The position numbers and the translations under genes are program-made. Positions 8,201 to 14,646 of a DNA stretch of 14,646 nt are shown piece after piece (the stretch's first letter is position 1; each line of letters starts with the position of its first letter). The stretch lies in the NCBI GenBank assembly GCA_029934165.1, contig JAOZMU010000030.1:1-14646 (forward strand), written 5' to 3'. The notes beneath the pieces were generated by a model. The model was not told the origin of the DNA. It did not search any database and saw only the letters and a program-made list of their open reading frames with translations. The DNA comes from Bacteroidales bacterium (GTDB lineage Bacteria > Bacteroidota > Bacteroidia > Bacteroidales > JAOZMU01).

Positions 8201-9123
8201 TTGCTTGCTACTACATATTGCCCATTGGAGAGTTTTACTGCATCGTAATATCCATTGGCTATGGCAAAATCTGAAAGCTCAGATTCAACCAGACGAAGAA
8301 CTGAGCTGTCTTGGTTTTGCCATTCAGGGTTAAATTCAAATATTCCCTCATCTCGTATCCCGATTGTTTGAACATCGTTTACTTGGTCAAAATAAAACTT
8401 TATCTCTTTATCCTTAAACGCATTGCCAAAACTTACGGGTGCAAGTTCGTCATTCAAAAGCTCTACAAGTCCATCTTTTTTAGATGAAAAAAACAGGCTG
8501 TTTTTATATATCAAAACACCCTTTAGTGGGTCGCTGTCAAGTTTCCACCCTTTCACATTGTTATTTTTATACCTAAAAATGGCTTCGTGTGAACGGAAAA
8601 ATATCGCATCGTCAAATTCTACAATATCCAATATTTCAGAGTATTTCAACCCATTCTCAGGACTTGTAGATATAGGTACAAAACCCATTATCCCTTTATT
8701 ATCGGGTGCTAAAAATCCGAATTGCTTATTTCCGCCTGCGTATATTATCCCTTTTCTTGATGTAAATATTGACCGACACATTGAGTTATACTTCAGCGGA
8801 ATTAATCGCCACGAAGCACCATCGTATTCCAAAATCCCGTCTCCATTTCCAAAATACATTACATTTCGGCGGTCTTGTGCTAGGCACCAGTTTTGAGCAT
8901 GTCCTCTATGGTCTTTGGGAGAATAATTTTGTATGAACGGATATCCATACTCACTTGAATTGATAGGTGTTTTTTGTGAATATGCCGTCGTATTAATAAA
9001 AAAGAATAAACAAATAGCAAATAAACATATATGACTGATATTTAAGCTATTAGCAGATGTAAAAATGTTGGCTGTTTTTACAGACCTATTTAAAAACTGA
9101 TTTACACGCATGTATTTTTTCAT
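5293..9123 (-). CDS. Membrane sensor: propeller, Y_Y_Y, coiled coil, PAS and SpoIIE/PP2C phosphatase
   Basis: A 1276-residue one-component signalling protein. A signal sequence or membrane anchor (about 31-49, ending TTAYSQ) precedes a periplasmic beta-propeller of reg_prop-like repeats (about 60-690), for example GLYNDKIHGLLLDNQQGLW near 330. A Y_Y_Y domain follows (about 730-800: YRFRLEGYDDNWSEWS, then EGKYIFKVRC). One membrane segment (about 805-826) leads to a long coiled coil (IRERTKEVREQNEEILTQN), a PAS domain (about 890-1015) and a SpoIIE-type PP2C phosphatase. The phosphatase shows the metal-binding motifs SGDFFW, AAVDCTGHGVPGAFMS and SSDGLIDQ. The expected reaction is dephosphorylation of a serine/threonine-phosphorylated regulator, such as an anti-anti-sigma factor, in response to a periplasmic ligand or PAS input. 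No histidine kinase or receiver domain is present. The start lies 9 bases after the aroQ stop, so the two are probably co-transcribed. Confidence 0.94.
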   Translation of the reverse strand: MKKYMRVNQFLNRSVKTANIFTSANSLNISHICLFAICLFFFINTTAYSQKTPINSSEYGYPFIQNYSPKDHRGHAQNWCLAQDRRNVMYFGNGDGILEYDGASWRLIPLKYNSMCRSIFTSRKGIIYAGGNKQFGFLAPDNKGIMGFVPISTSPENGLKYSEILDIVEFDDAIFFRSHEAIFRYKNNNVKGWKLDSDPLKGVLIYKNSLFFSSKKDGLVELLNDELAPVSFGNAFKDKEIKFYFDQVNDVQTIGIRDEGIFEFNPEWQNQDSSVLRLVESELSDFAIANGYYDAVKLSNGQYVVASNHSHGVIVFDPQNENITQKLSSQRGLYNDKIHGLLLDNQQGLWCVLNNGISRVEIMSPITFWNKTNGPSGAFEHILRFKGLVYASTHEGLYYLEDNKLISVNEDKKRSWCLLNFSPPEAPSKQFLLTGMEKGLFEVIDNKLKLIAEVGTVYEMTVSRRDSSRIYLANNTGVASIKYKNGKWIYEGTIEGVVDDVRSASEDGKGNLWLGTFRNGAIRIELSDDITKPKSIKYYNKESGFGSIKNVLVYPYSKYLLFGSNTGLYRYDAEQDKMVPDPTFGDRYTTGNEDVFSFIETKKGNVWIGGLINSKSPLRYGVTQKNGTQDWLMHPFMLVPEQMNLTIYAEDDGTAWFGGYEGIFKYSPQNVPNYAKNFNVLIRNVTIGKKDSLIFGGTHYKIENNQEIPIFFQADSTIPSIDFEHNSINFCYAGLNYIQEEKNRYQFRLEGYDDNWSEWSATTQRRYTNLNEGKYIFKVRCRNLFGTQSDDATYSFIINAPWYRTIVAYVFFIILSILIVWSIIYLNLRRLKLQNIRLERTIRERTKEVREQNEEILTQNSEILQKNEEINTQTEKLEDTNKELEKLSIVASETDNAISIFNNLGTLEWINLAFEKMYGFTYSEIIKIKGNNILDLNASSQIRESFARCVNSKKSVTYENENEIRDGRKLWVQTTLSPIIDDNEQVVKLIAIDTDITKIKQAEKEILVQKRKVELQNDNIKGSIRYAKTIQQAILPTYSEIKKDLDIFIIFKPKDIVSGDFFWHSKVKTDGKKSYTFLAAVDCTGHGVPGAFMSMIGSRMLSEIVNEKKVFEPMQILDYMDNGIRRALKQDSTDNTDGMDTCLVRLERINKTDTKIVFAGAKRPLIYYTNDTKEVLSLRGARKSIGGQVIQIEKIEFEQHEITLKKKDIIYLSSDGLIDQNSADRKKFGTIKLIDILKNNADKTTEEQKQILEKELQEHQHGTEQRDDITLLGIRL

Positions 9124-9132
9124 GAGTAATAT

Positions 9133-9567
9133 TTATGTTAGTTTTTCTTTTAATAAAACTAAACTTTCGATGGCAAGTTTGTAGGAGTCTAGCCCAAATC
9201 CGATGATAGACCCAACGCAATTTTTGGAAAGTATTGATTTTTGGCGATAGCTTTCGCGAGCCAATATATTTGTTATATGTACCTCAACAACAGGACATTC
9301 TACCGATAAGATAGCGTCCGAAATAGCCACAGATGTATGCGTATAGCCACCAGCATTTAAAATTATGCCAACATCTGAAAAACCAAATTCGTGAATTTTG
9401 TCTATTATCTCACCTTCTTTATTAGACTGAAAATAGTCTATCCGATAATCGTTATATTTTGCTCTAAGTTCGTGAAGAAAATCTTCAAATGTTTGTCTCC
9501 CATAAATATCTCGTTGACGTTTTCCTAAAAGGTTAAGATTTGGACCATTTATTATTAATAACTTCAT
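9133..9567 (-). CDS. aroQ: 3-dehydroquinate dehydratase, type II
   Basis: The enzyme converts 3-dehydroquinate to 3-dehydroshikimate, the third step of the shikimate pathway for aromatic amino acids, in the cytoplasm as a dodecamer. The 144-residue length is standard. The family signature INGPNLNLLG is at 5-15. The lid holds R17 and the catalytic Y22. NAGGYTHTS (71-79) and EVHITN with catalytic H97 follow, then RES (104-106). The lid reads KRQRDIYG rather than the usual REPEIYG, a mild variant that keeps the arginine and tyrosine. It is the first gene of a likely two-gene unit with the large phosphatase sensor. That pairing has no obvious metabolic logic and may only reflect packing. Confidence 0.97.
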   Translation of the reverse strand: MKLLIINGPNLNLLGKRQRDIYGRQTFEDFLHELRAKYNDYRIDYFQSNKEGEIIDKIHEFGFSDVGIILNAGGYTHTSVAISDAILSVECPVVEVHITNILARESYRQKSILSKNCVGSIIGFGLDSYKLAIESLVLLKEKLT

Positions 9568-9618
9568 TCTATGTTGGTTTTTAGGCTTTTAGAATAAATA
9601 AGTAGATGCGTAAAAATA

Positions 9619-9626
9619 CAAATATA
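9619..9626 (-). promoter_or_regulatory. Possible -7 promoter element for aroQ
   Basis: The minus strand reads TATATTTG, a perfect TAnnTTTG match, about 52 bases upstream of the aroQ start. I do not see a clear TTTG -33 element at the usual distance, so support is partial. Confidence 0.4.
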
Positions 9627-9708
9627 AATTAATTTTCTATGCCTTTGAAGGTTAAAAAACATAATTAATAATTTTGCTTACGCCTGATTTAGTTTTAGTT
9701 AGGAATTT

Positions 9709-9817
9709 TAAGGTCTAAGACCTATTTAATGTTGCTTACGCATTTCTGCAAAGTTCACTTAATCAGCGAAATATGAACAAGTAAATATGTAAAAACTTTT
9801 GTATGAGTGCTTACTTA
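9709..9817 (+). repeat. Diverged copy of the short insertion element
   Basis: One end is TAAGGTCTAAGACC (9709-9722) followed by TATTT, identical over about 18 bases to the reverse complement of 829-846. The other end, ACTTTTGTATGAGTGCTTA (9795-9813), matches the 5152-5170 arm in 17 of 19 positions. The middle is diverged. Both ends together identify it as the same family as 754-847, in opposite orientation. A TTAA-like sequence flanks both sides. Confidence 0.65.
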
Positions 9818-10004
9818 ATATTTATACTGCCAAAAAATTAGAACAAAGATTAATTTAACCTATACCACTATTTGCTGTTTGTTGCTGATTTACAATAAAA
9901 TCGTAAATACTTGTCTCAATATTAAAAAGTGCATGGCACTTAAACTACTTGTGGATATAAAAAATGAAATTATTACACAAAAAATAATAAAAAAGGCTTT
10001 TTGT

Positions 10005-10625
10005 TTAAATCCGATGTCGCCTATATCCACCGCAGTTGCAGCCGCCATTGAAATTTGTACTCATCCAAATATGTATTCCTGCACCAAAAGAAACCGACTT
10101 TGGACCTGAGTGATTTAATGAAAAAGCCAAGTCTATTTTTGGGGCAATTCGGTATCTATATTCAACAGCTCCACTTATGACCGAAAATGAGGATTGCCAA
10201 GTTTCTTCGCCGCTGTATGTTTCATCTATTTCGTAGCCTTCCATATTTTTCCATGTTTTTCTGTAAAAAATCGTTGGACCAAAAGCAATATTAAAAGAGT
10301 GATTGCTCTTTTTTTTCATAAAGTGGATTCGTGCGCCAATATGCGTAAATCCTGCTGTCTGAGCTGCCATGTCTTTGTGTATTCCTTGCTCCAACCGAAA
10401 AGCGAGTTGGTTTTTATACGTAAAAAACTCCATAGAAAGCATTACACCAGGCTCAAAACCAAATTGTCCTTCGGGGTCAATATTTGCGGTATATAATTTT
10501 TTATTCATTTCGTCAAAATGCGCACTTGCCGAAAGAAACTGAAACCCAAAGTTGACTTGTGCTAAACTCACTGATGTACAGGTGATAAGAAAAATTATTA
10601 AAGGAAATAATTTGCTTTTTTTCAT
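10005..10625 (-). CDS. Secreted or outer-membrane beta-barrel-like protein, unknown function
   Basis: The product has 206 residues. A clear signal peptide (MKKSKLFPLIIFLITCTSVSLAQ) is predicted to be cleaved after SLA. The mature part alternates aromatic and polar residues in strand-like blocks (VNFGFQFLSAS, NQLAFRLEQGI, FTHIGARIHFM, HSFNIAFGPTIFYR, GAVEYRYRIAPKIDLAFSL). This is typical of small outer-membrane barrels of Bacteroidota (outer-membrane-beta-barrel/PorT-like group). The C-terminus departs from that pattern with GGCNCGGYRRHRI, rich in Gly, Cys and basic residues. It follows a terminator and is probably transcribed alone. I do not recognise a specific function. Confidence 0.82.
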   Translation of the reverse strand: MKKSKLFPLIIFLITCTSVSLAQVNFGFQFLSASAHFDEMNKKLYTANIDPEGQFGFEPGVMLSMEFFTYKNQLAFRLEQGIHKDMAAQTAGFTHIGARIHFMKKKSNHSFNIAFGPTIFYRKTWKNMEGYEIDETYSGEETWQSSFSVISGAVEYRYRIAPKIDLAFSLNHSGPKSVSFGAGIHIWMSTNFNGGCNCGGYRRHRI

Positions 10626-10700
10626 TGTAATAATTTTTTAAGGTGGCTATTTTTTGTTTAAGGAGTACAAAATATCGTTCAATAAATATACCAACTTATT

Positions 10701-10738
10701 AAAAAAAGGGCTACTCAATATTTGAGCAACCCTTTTTT
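10701..10738 (-). terminator. Terminator after the aldehyde oxidoreductase gene
   Basis: GGGCTACTCAA (10708-10718) and TTGAGCAACCC (10722-10732) form an 11-position stem with two internal mismatches and a 3-base loop. A run of A stands on the left and of T on the right, so it could work in both directions. On the minus strand it lies about 105 bases after the stop of the AOR gene and before the next gene start. Confidence 0.8.
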
Positions 10739-10842
10739 ACAAAATTTCTGTGTAGTTAGTTTTATTAATATTAAAAATAAACAAGTTAAATAACTTATGT
10801 ATAGTTAATTAAAAACGCCACACCAAGACGATTTTAACAATA

Positions 10843-12993
10843 TTATTTGTAATGTGGCATGATTAGCTCCATCAATTCTGGTAAATCCATGCCAAGTTCT
10901 TTAAGTTTCTCTGGTTTTGGCACTCCATTTTCATTCCAGCCACGACGTTTGTAAACAGCATCGAGAAGCAATTCGTACTGCTTTTCGCGGTGCGTGCGTG
11001 TAATTGCCATCTTTTCCTCAATAGTTTTTCCTTCAGGGTCGATACCGATGGTTTCTTTCATCTGCTTATCGTACTGTTCTTCAAGAGATTTGAACTCTTC
11101 TGCCGTTACTGGTCCTGCTGCGCGATACGGTTGTGCATCGTGCGCTCGCACGCCAAAACCACGGCGCAAGTTGAAAATTCTTTGGTAATTGTAAACTCTT
11201 TCAGAGTCTTCAATCATTTGCTCTTTTGTAAATTCGCGTCCTGTAACAGCCTTGTATATTGTAACATAGTTGTCAACATGCTCTGGCACTTTTGCTGGTT
11301 CGTCAGTTTCGTGGTTATTTTCTGGTTCTACATCGTTCCAAGGAAGTTTGCAAAGTCCAACCAAACCAAACCAAGTTCTAAACATTGGGAAATAGTGTAA
11401 GGCTTCTGCTTTGTCTTCAAACGTAGGTATCTGATTATTAACCATATCCATGAAAATCAACCACGCCTCATCGTGCTGTGGTCCTTTGTTGGTCATTGCG
11501 TAGCCACCTTGTTGTGCCAAAGATTCTTTTGAAACGTACTGAGAGTACTCTAACCCTTTGTTTTCCATTCCAATATCATTGATAAATTGAGCATCGCCCC
11601 AACCGTTTTCAATGAATATTTTTTTCAGCTTACGGACTCCTAAACCGGCAGTTTTTCCGAATCCTTCGCCGCGTGCAAGTTGGTGCAACATTTTCATTGC
11701 ATCATCGGCATTTCCGAAGTTAAGTTTCAGTCCACCAGTGCGTTCTTCGTTCAAGATGCCATTTTCATAACATTCCATAACAAAACCGAGAATTGTTCCC
11801 CAAGTGATGGTGCAAATGCCATAAGTATCGCAGTAGAAGTTAGATTCGATGGTAAAATCTGGATTGAAAATACCAGCTACAGAGCCAAGCGACGATGCGG
11901 TTTCATATTCTGGTCCGTCAACGATAACTTTGTCGCCAATATATGGTCCCGAACGTAATTCATAATTGTCAACTCCCTTAGCACAAGACATATTACAACC
12001 TAGCCAACAACCGTCTGGAACTCCTTGTGTGAAGAGTTTTTTGTAAATTTCTGAGTGGATTTTATAAGCGTCTTTATGATTACCAAATTTGAAGTTATGA
12101 ACAGGTAATAAATTGTAGTCGTTCATCACATTCGTAAGGTGAGCCGTGCCTTTGGTGCGCATTTCGGCTTGCGAATCGTCAAGTTCTTTCATCTCTCTGT
12201 TGAAACGACGACCACGCTCGCTAATTACCTTATAATCAACGGCATTAATCAGTTTTGGGTCAATTTTTTTGACACGCGCAACGACTGCCTTAATTTTTTT
12301 GTCGCGAAGAACTGTCCCGATTCCACCGCGTCCGGCTTGTTTCAAACGAACAATCTTACGTCTTTTATCGTAGAACGAGAAGTTCAACATTCCGATTAGA
12401 GAATGGTCTGCCGCCGTGCCTGCCGAAACTACACCAATCTTTTCCTTCGATTTTGGCGTGTCGGTTTCTGCCCATTCATCGGTTATTTGCTCTGCCAAAA
12501 CATGACTATCAATTGGCGCATCGGTTGCATCGAAAATCTGAATTTTGCCTTCGACACCGTCAATATAAACAATTACTTCTTTGTCGGCTTTGCCTTGAAG
12601 TTCAAGGGCATCAAAACCGTTGAATTTCAAAAAAGGACCAAAATAACCACCTACGTTACTGTCCATTACAGAATCGGTTTGTGGCGAAATAGCGACAACT
12701 AAAGATTTGCCAGTTCCAGAATATTGCGTGATGCCTGCAATTGGTCCGGGCGCGATAATGATTTCATTTTTAGGGTCATTCCATGGCGTGTTTGCCTCTG
12801 TTGCGTCCCATAAAAGTTTCAATCCATAGCCTTTACCGCCGATGAATTTTTCTTTCATCAAAGGCTCAACATCTTTTTGTGTTATCGCATTGTCAGACAC
12901 GTCGATATGAAGAATTTTATCTGTGTATCCTTTATCCATAGGAGTAATATCGTAGCTCCACTCCTTGAGTAATTTCATGTTTTTCAAACTCAT
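10843..12993 (-). CDS. aor: Aldehyde:ferredoxin oxidoreductase (tungsten-bis-pterin family)
   Basis: It is predicted to oxidise aldehydes to carboxylic acids, or run in reverse, passing electrons to ferredoxin in the cytoplasm through a tungsten (or molybdenum) bis-pterin and one [4Fe-4S] cluster. The 716 residues are longer than archaeal AOR (about 605). The N-terminal domain starts near YTDKILHIDVSD and has GGKGYGLKLLWD, APGPIAGITQYSGTGKSLVVAISP and GGYFGPFLKFNGFDALELQGK, all typical of the pterin-binding domain. Further family motifs are QAGRGGIGTVLRDKKIKAVV and GPEYETASSLGS. Cluster cysteines are C329, C333 and C337 (GCWLGCNMSC), with the distant fourth at C548 (GLVGLCKLPW). The first spacing is CX3C, whereas well-studied members have CX2C. 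No ferredoxin or maturation gene is adjacent. The start follows an AT-rich leader without a clear ribosome-binding site, as is usual in Bacteroidota. Confidence 0.95.
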   Translation of the reverse strand: MSLKNMKLLKEWSYDITPMDKGYTDKILHIDVSDNAITQKDVEPLMKEKFIGGKGYGLKLLWDATEANTPWNDPKNEIIIAPGPIAGITQYSGTGKSLVVAISPQTDSVMDSNVGGYFGPFLKFNGFDALELQGKADKEVIVYIDGVEGKIQIFDATDAPIDSHVLAEQITDEWAETDTPKSKEKIGVVSAGTAADHSLIGMLNFSFYDKRRKIVRLKQAGRGGIGTVLRDKKIKAVVARVKKIDPKLINAVDYKVISERGRRFNREMKELDDSQAEMRTKGTAHLTNVMNDYNLLPVHNFKFGNHKDAYKIHSEIYKKLFTQGVPDGCWLGCNMSCAKGVDNYELRSGPYIGDKVIVDGPEYETASSLGSVAGIFNPDFTIESNFYCDTYGICTITWGTILGFVMECYENGILNEERTGGLKLNFGNADDAMKMLHQLARGEGFGKTAGLGVRKLKKIFIENGWGDAQFINDIGMENKGLEYSQYVSKESLAQQGGYAMTNKGPQHDEAWLIFMDMVNNQIPTFEDKAEALHYFPMFRTWFGLVGLCKLPWNDVEPENNHETDEPAKVPEHVDNYVTIYKAVTGREFTKEQMIEDSERVYNYQRIFNLRRGFGVRAHDAQPYRAAGPVTAEEFKSLEEQYDKQMKETIGIDPEGKTIEEKMAITRTHREKQYELLLDAVYKRRGWNENGVPKPEKLKELGMDLPELMELIMPHYK

Positions 12994-13117
12994 AGTATTC
13001 TAAAATTTACCTAAAAAAACAGGACATTAATAAATAAATATTTTGCATAACTTATTAAGATACAACCTTCGAGCTTGCAAAATCACTCTAAATAGTTGAC
13101 TAAAAAATTTAGCATCG

Positions 13118-13125
13118 CAAAACTA
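13118..13125 (-). promoter_or_regulatory. Possible -7 element for the AOR gene
   Basis: The minus strand reads TAGTTTTG (TAnnTTTG) about 125 bases upstream of the start codon. There is no clear -33 match, so this is weak. Confidence 0.3.
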
Positions 13126-13251
13126 ATAGAAATAATTGAAAATGTATAATTAATTCATTATGATATAAGTCAATATGAATTAAATTGCATGTCGCAAATT
13201 CAACATACAATATTTAGTTTATGAAAGCAAAGCGTTTTTCTGGATAATTGC

Positions 13252-13259
13252 TATTTTTG
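13252..13259 (+). promoter_or_regulatory. Possible -7 element for the lipoprotein gene
   Basis: TATTTTTG fits TAnnTTTG and lies about 152 bases upstream of the start codon. No TTTG is present at the usual upstream spacing, so support is weak. Confidence 0.3.
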
Positions 13260-13411
13260 CGATAAAGAAAATTTACACTTTTTAGCTGCTATTTATCAGA
13301 ATATCAGCATAATATATTTCTAAACATTGGTTTGTTCATAAAGATTTATTCACATCGAAAAGAAATAGAAGTGCATTCCAAATTCTTAATTAATATAAAC
13401 AACTATTCAAA

Positions 13412-14479
13412 ATGATTGATAAACTATTAATACGCATTTTAAGCAGTCTATTTATCGCAAGCACTTTTTTGTCTTGCAATGAGCCAAGGATAAATCCTGA
13501 CAATCAAGGCATTGACTCTACTCTGGCGGGTAAAAAACGAGTATTCATTTTGAACGAAGGTAATTTTTCGCGGTTAAACTCTTCTCTTTCAATTTATGAC
13601 AAAGAAACCAGAGAGGTTGCAAATCAGTGTTTTACAGCAATTAACAATCGCCCACTTGGCGACGTTGGTCAGGCGATAGAAATTTTCGATTCCTTAGCAT
13701 TTATCGTAGTCAACAATTCGTCAAAATTGGAAGCAATAAATCTACGCAACATAGAAAGTATCCGTACGATTGATGGGTTTATGTCGCCACGCAATATTCT
13801 CAAAATCAGCGATACGCTCGCCTTAGTTAGCGATTTGGTTTCGCCAAAAATATCGGTGGTTAATACGCGTACTATGACGATTGACGCTCAAATACAATGT
13901 CGGCATTCCACGGAGGCTTTGATAATGCACAACGAAAAAATTTATGCTTCCTGTTGGTCGCACGATAGTTTGGTGCTTGTTATCGACGCTAAAACCCTGA
14001 CAATCAGCGATTCGATTGTTGTTCCCAAGCAGCCAAACAGTATGGTTATTGATAAAAACGGCAAACTTTGGGTTTTGTGCGATGGTGGTTATACAGGCAG
14101 CCAAATTGGACAAGATTTTGCTGCGCTTGCCTGTATAAACCTGAGTAGCAACGAGATAGAAAAAACCTTTCGCTTTAGTAACATAAATAACAACCCAACT
14201 CGATTGTGTATAAATGCAACAAAAGATATTTTATATTATATCGACAATGATGTTTTTGAGTTTTTGATAGATGCAAATTCTATCTCCAACACTCCTCTTA
14301 TTCAAAGTTCTAACGGTTTATTTTATGGACTTGCTTACGATTCTGACGAGAATGAGTTATATGTCTCGGACGCGTTAGACTACCAACAAAGAGGTTATGT
14401 TTATCGCTGTTCTACTAATGGCGAAATTACAGACACGATTTTGGTTGGAATTATTCCGAGCGATATTATTGTCGAATGA
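13412..14479 (+). CDS. Beta-propeller lipoprotein, DUF5074/YncE-like
   Basis: The product has 355 residues. A lipoprotein signal peptide ends in TFLSC with the lipidated cysteine at C22, so it is anchored in the envelope, possibly on the cell surface. The body is a run of propeller-like blades, starting KKRVFILNEGNFSRLNSSLSIYDKETREV. GRPLGDV-like (NRPLGDVGQAIEIF), FIVVNNSSKLEAINL, GFMSPRNILKISDTLALVSDL and IVVPKQPNSMVIDKNGKLWVLCDGGY follow. This matches the Bacteroidota DUF5074/YncE-like group. Some members stand next to TonB-dependent receptors, and the B12-binding BtuG has a comparable fold. A ligand role here is inference only. It diverges from the AOR gene, and a possible next gene overlaps its stop codon. 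Confidence 0.85.
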   Translation: MIDKLLIRILSSLFIASTFLSCNEPRINPDNQGIDSTLAGKKRVFILNEGNFSRLNSSLSIYDKETREVANQCFTAINNRPLGDVGQAIEIFDSLAFIVVNNSSKLEAINLRNIESIRTIDGFMSPRNILKISDTLALVSDLVSPKISVVNTRTMTIDAQIQCRHSTEALIMHNEKIYASCWSHDSLVLVIDAKTLTISDSIVVPKQPNSMVIDKNGKLWVLCDGGYTGSQIGQDFAALACINLSSNEIEKTFRFSNINNNPTRLCINATKDILYYIDNDVFEFLIDANSISNTPLIQSSNGLFYGLAYDSDENELYVSDALDYQQRGYVYRCSTNGEITDTILVGIIPSDIIVE

Positions 14480-14558
14480 AAAGGCATGTTTCATATTTTG
14501 GTTACTCTTTTCTGTTGCCACATCTTTTTTGTTGAGCCAGCATGGAAACAAATGAAAG
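14475..14558 (+). pseudogene. Possible frameshifted start of an exported protein
   Basis: An ATG overlaps the stop of the lipoprotein gene (ATGA at 14476-14479), a classic coupled start. As written it gives only MKRHVSYFGYSFLLPHLFC. With one more A in the following A-run, the frame would read MKK, then ACFIFWLLFSVATSFLLSQ, a convincing signal peptide. It then ends at HGNK and a stop, shortly before the 14592 repeat. I infer a decayed or truncated downstream gene, perhaps the transport partner expected beside such lipoproteins. A sequencing error is an equal possibility. Confidence 0.3.
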
Positions 14559-14591
14559 ATGTGAAATTATTTTTTTATGAACCAATTGTGC

Positions 14592-14646
14592 ATAAGGTCT
14601 AAGACTGGGATGTTAATAATTGATTATTTTGTACCCTATATGTTTT
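14592..14646 (+). repeat. 55-bp dispersed repeat, right copy (cut by window end)
   Basis: It begins ATAAGGTCTAAGACTG and runs to the window edge, matching 1179-1234 in the same orientation. Since the match holds up to the last base, the element certainly may extend further to the right. Confidence 0.85.

Larger units (their letters stand above)
9568..10004. other. 437-bp gap: promoter motif, diverged repeat element, otherwise empty
   Basis: It contains the aroQ promoter motif, the repeat element at 9709-9817 and a small hairpin (AAGTGC, ATG loop, GCACTT at 9927-9941). The octamer GCTTACGC occurs twice, at 9676 and 9733. I see no coding frame with protein-like composition. Confidence 0.6.
12994..13411. 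other. 418-bp divergent intergenic region
   Basis: This AT-rich spacer separates two divergent genes and must hold both promoters. I see TAGTTTTG on the minus strand (13125-13118), facing the AOR gene, and TATTTTTG on the plus strand (13252-13259), facing the lipoprotein gene. Both match TAnnTTTG, but neither has a convincing -33 partner. I looked for a cobalamin riboswitch before the lipoprotein gene and did not find its conserved boxes. Confidence 0.5.

Noticed and set aside
8423..8896. Plus-strand 157-codon open frame
   Set aside because: It lies wholly opposite the large sensor gene, which has clear domains, and its own composition is not protein-like.
754..9817. The repeats as a CRISPR array
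   Set aside because: Copies are far apart, few, diverged and without regular spacers or cas genes.
10816..10860. GCCACA / TGTGGC inverted repeat at the end of the AOR gene
   Set aside because: The stem is only 6 bases with a loop of about 30 and it overlaps the coding end; the strong terminator at 10701-10738 explains termination.
10990..11400. Plus-strand open frames across the AOR gene (also 11680-11958, 12139-12399, 12403-12702)
   Set aside because: All are antisense shadows of a well-supported enzyme, rich in Cys/Phe/Leu and without recognisable motifs.
12994..13411. Cobalamin riboswitch ahead of the propeller lipoprotein
   Set aside because: I looked for the conserved boxes of the B12 riboswitch and found none; the region is plain AT-rich spacer.

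Overview
The window is AT-rich DNA that looks like Bacteroidota. The evidence is a reg_prop/Y_Y_Y sensor with a SpoIIE-type phosphatase output, a DUF5074/YncE-like lipoprotein, TAnnTTTG-type -7 promoter motifs and weak or absent Shine-Dalgarno sequences. A tungsten-type aldehyde:ferredoxin oxidoreductase suggests an anaerobic life style. I cannot place it more precisely from sequence alone.

Left part (1-5290), an accessory region littered with mobile-element fossils. A P-loop ATPase runs off the left edge (minus strand). Next comes a decayed group II intron reverse transcriptase/maturase (459-1135, minus), invaded by a short element of about 93 bp. A decayed DDE transposase follows (1437-1934, minus), with one in-frame stop and one frameshift. 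The one intact large gene here is a solitary 965-residue type IIL (MmeI-like) restriction-modification enzyme (2039-4936, plus), which carries nuclease, N6-adenine methyltransferase and specificity regions in a single chain. Just after it lies the 3' end of a second group II intron remnant (4951-5085, minus), which abuts an 85-bp palindrome with perfect 33-bp arms.

Middle part (5290-10630), minus strand. aroQ (type II 3-dehydroquinate dehydratase) is followed 9 bp later by a very large membrane sensor: periplasmic propeller, Y_Y_Y domain, one membrane segment, coiled coil, PAS and SpoIIE/PP2C phosphatase. A rho-independent terminator closes this unit. Upstream sits another diverged copy of the short repeat, then a small secreted or outer-membrane protein gene with an unusual Gly/Cys-rich tail.

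Right part (10700-14646). A 716-residue aldehyde:ferredoxin oxidoreductase (minus) ends at a strong bidirectional-looking terminator. Divergent from it is a propeller lipoprotein of the DUF5074/YncE type (plus), a class often found with TonB-dependent uptake systems. What looks like a frameshifted start of a next exported protein overlaps its stop codon, and the window then ends in a 55-bp repeat that also occurs at 1179-1234.

A palindromic motif, TAAGGTCTWAGAC, occurs four times and marks the recognisable edges of the repeat elements. No tRNA, rRNA, CRISPR array or complete multi-gene defence operon is visible. The most unusual content is the restriction enzyme sitting among intron, transposase and palindromic-repeat debris, and the repeat family itself.
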